Positions 5,089-6,267 of a stretch of DNA of 6,267 nt are shown in pieces. The notes beneath the pieces are model-generated. The model was given only the letters and a program-made list of their open reading frames with translations, had not been told where the DNA came from and ran no database searches. Positions within the stretch are counted from its first letter, which is position 1; the number at the start of each line of letters is the position of its first letter. The translations under genes and the position numbers were made by a program. Location: positions 1 through 6,267 of the forward strand of contig JAEWMK010000303.1 of NCBI GenBank assembly GCA_023457235.1, written 5' to 3'. This DNA is from Bacillota bacterium. Lineage in GTDB: Bacteria; Bacillota; Bacilli; Bacillales; Bacillaceae_J.

Positions 5089-5094
5089 TATAAT
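5089..5094 (+). promoter_or_regulatory. -10 box of the SLH gene promoter
   Basis: A perfect TATAAT 38 nt before the GTG start, implying a short leader of about 32 nt. The -35 position (AGATTT at 17 nt spacing) is poor and overlaps the TGTAAGA repeats, as expected for an activator-dependent promoter. Confidence 0.6.
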
Positions 5095-5132
5095 CTATTT
5101 TGTAGTTCAAATAGAATAGGAGGAGAGTAGTA

Positions 5133-6267
5133 GTGGGAAATCGGAGTAAGTTTCATAGGTTTCTTTCGGTTGTAATGGTACTAACTATGATTCTTTCATT
5201 TTTTAGTACCACCGTGTTTGCCTCTGGGTCAGACATAAAGGGTCATTGGGCAGAAAAGGACATCAAGGAGTGGATTGAGAAAGGTTTGGTTAGTGGTTAT
5301 AAGGATGGTAACTTTAAACCAAACACATTCATTACTAGAGCTGAATTTATCGCGTTAGTAAATCGCGCTTACGGGTTAACTGAATCTAGTGATAGTGGTT
5401 ATAAGGATGTGTCTCCTAATGACTGGTATTACAGTGAAGTGCTAATAGCTAAGGCTGCAGGTTACATTGGTGGATACCAAGATGGGACAATTAAACCGAA
5501 GAACAACATTTCACGTCAAGAGGTAGCAGCTGTTTTAGCTCGACTTTTGGATGTGGAAAATGATGTTATGGCTGTTGAGCAATTTAAGGACAAGCATAGT
5601 ATTCCTCAATGGAGTAAAGGTGTTGTTGGCGGCATTGTTGCAAAGGGGCTTATGAAAGGTTTTGCTGATGGTACTTTTAAACCATCAAACAACACAACTA
5701 GAGCGGAAGCTGTTGTTATTTTAAAACGCGCGTTAGAGGGTGTTAGTTTAGAACCTCAAGAGCAGGATAAAGTGTATGACAGTGCTGGTACATATGGCCC
5801 AGCGGAAGGTTCTGAAATAGTGCATGACAATGTTGTCATTACAGCCTCTGGTGTAACATTACAAAATTTGATTATCGAAGGCGATTTAACAATTGCTGAA
5901 GAAGTTGGCGATGGGGAAGTTTATCTTAAAGGAGTAACCGTTAAAGGAAAAACGTTTGTTAACGGCGGTGGAGAAAACAGTGTTCATTTTGAAGATACAG
6001 TTTTACTCACAGTTATCGTTAATAAAGTAGACGGTACGGTGCGTATTGTTGCTACAGGAAAAACAACAGTACAAGAGATAACTCTTCAAACAAGTGCGAA
6101 AGTTGAACAATCTGGTACTGAAGGAGCGGTTTTCAAAACTGTCACTCTATCAGAAGCACTGCCGAAAGATTCAAAAATTACGTTAATCGGTGAATTTGAT
6201 TCTGTAGAAATTTTTGCTGCTTCCATTGCAGTCGAAATTCCACGAGGTGTGATAAAGGATTTAAAAG
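5133..6267 (+). CDS. S-layer homology (SLH) domain surface protein, 3' truncated by window edge
   Basis: The first 378 codons of an exported protein; the frame is still open at the window edge. It starts with GTG at 5133, with AGGAGG at 5118-5123 nine nt upstream. Residues 1-30 are a signal peptide (basic N-terminus, hydrophobic core, likely cut after VFA30). Three SLH repeats follow, at about 33-82, 89-140 and 150-202. Each has the GYxDGxxxP-type motif (55-63, 114-122, 176-184) and the conserved motif as ITRAE, ISRQE and TTRAE (67-71, 126-130, 188-192). SLH triplets bind pyruvylated secondary wall polymer and hold the protein on the surface. From about residue 220 the sequence is a run of short beta-strand-like Val/Ile/Thr/Gly segments (VVITASGVTLQNLIIEGDLTI...), suggesting a beta-helix or repeat domain. 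Whether it is the main S-layer protein or an accessory one cannot be told without the C-terminus. Confidence 0.92.
   Translation, partial: MGNRSKFHRFLSVVMVLTMILSFFSTTVFASGSDIKGHWAEKDIKEWIEKGLVSGYKDGNFKPNTFITRAEFIALVNRAYGLTESSDSGYKDVSPNDWYYSEVLIAKAAGYIGGYQDGTIKPKNNISRQEVAAVLARLLDVENDVMAVEQFKDKHSIPQWSKGVVGGIVAKGLMKGFADGTFKPSNNTTRAEAVVILKRALEGVSLEPQEQDKVYDSAGTYGPAEGSEIVHDNVVITASGVTLQNLIIEGDLTIAEEVGDGEVYLKGVTVKGKTFVNGGGENSVHFEDTVLLTVIVNKVDGTVRIVATGKTTVQEITLQTSAKVEQSGTEGAVFKTVTLSEALPKDSKITLIGEFDSVEIFAASIAVEIPRGVIKDLK

Noticed and set aside
5094..5115. TCTATTT/AAATAGA inverted repeat next to the SLH ribosome binding site as an RNA switch
   Set aside because: The left arm lies at and just after the -10 box, upstream of the expected transcription start, so it would not be in the mRNA.
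4914..5156. 80-residue minus-strand frame across the SLH promoter
   Set aside because: It would run through the repeat element, the hairpin and the SLH start region; no ribosome binding site or recognisable protein features.
1..6267. CRISPR array, tRNA, rRNA, intact insertion sequence or phage genes
   Set aside because: No spaced identical repeats beyond those listed, no cloverleaf or rRNA-like sequence, and no transposase or integrase coding sequence were found.

Overview
The window looks like chromosomal DNA of a low-GC, Gram-positive, S-layer-bearing member of the Bacillales, in or near Lysinibacillus/Planococcaceae or Brevibacillus/Paenibacillaceae. The evidence is AT-rich coding sequence, strong AGGAGG-type ribosome binding sites, TTG and GTG starts, a LytR-CpsA-Psr (LCP) wall-polymer ligase, an SLH-domain surface protein and a class I cyclic-di-GMP riboswitch. 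The genus is inference.

Layout. Positions 1-409 hold the 3' end of a UDP-glucose 4-epimerase (galE), cut by the window edge. A small Xre-like helix-turn-helix protein (503-715) and a doubtful 52-residue ORF (745-903) follow on the same strand. A GC-rich hairpin at 886-914 separates them from a convergent minus-strand EAL phosphodiesterase gene (928-1647). Its leader (about 1842 down to 1670) carries a TATAAT box, a c-di-GMP-I aptamer and an intrinsic terminator, so expression of a c-di-GMP-degrading enzyme is probably controlled by c-di-GMP itself. Divergently, 2061-2747 encodes a secreted protein with a copper-amine-oxidase-N-like domain and an NPCBM-like domain. It converges on the LCP gene (2824-3735, minus), whose terminator lies at 2763-2818. 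Divergent from the LCP gene is an unrecognised gene starting at 3932. Its open frame runs to 5077, but the last third of that frame looks non-coding and a frameshift is suspected. The window ends inside an SLH protein (from a GTG at 5133) with three SLH repeats and the start of a beta-strand-rich region.

The common theme is the cell envelope and sessile lifestyle: sugar-nucleotide supply (galE), wall-polymer attachment (LCP), secreted or wall-associated proteins (2061 gene and SLH protein) and second-messenger control (riboswitch plus EAL).

The most notable unexplained structure is a 28-bp element in three copies (1924-1951 plus, 3848-3875 minus, 4923-4950 plus). It lies upstream of three envelope genes, each copy oriented towards the gene it precedes, and can fold into a G-U-tolerant hairpin on one strand only. 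The second is a triple TGTAAGA repeat with an 11-bp period next to the SLH promoter, resembling a response-regulator (PhoP-type) box.
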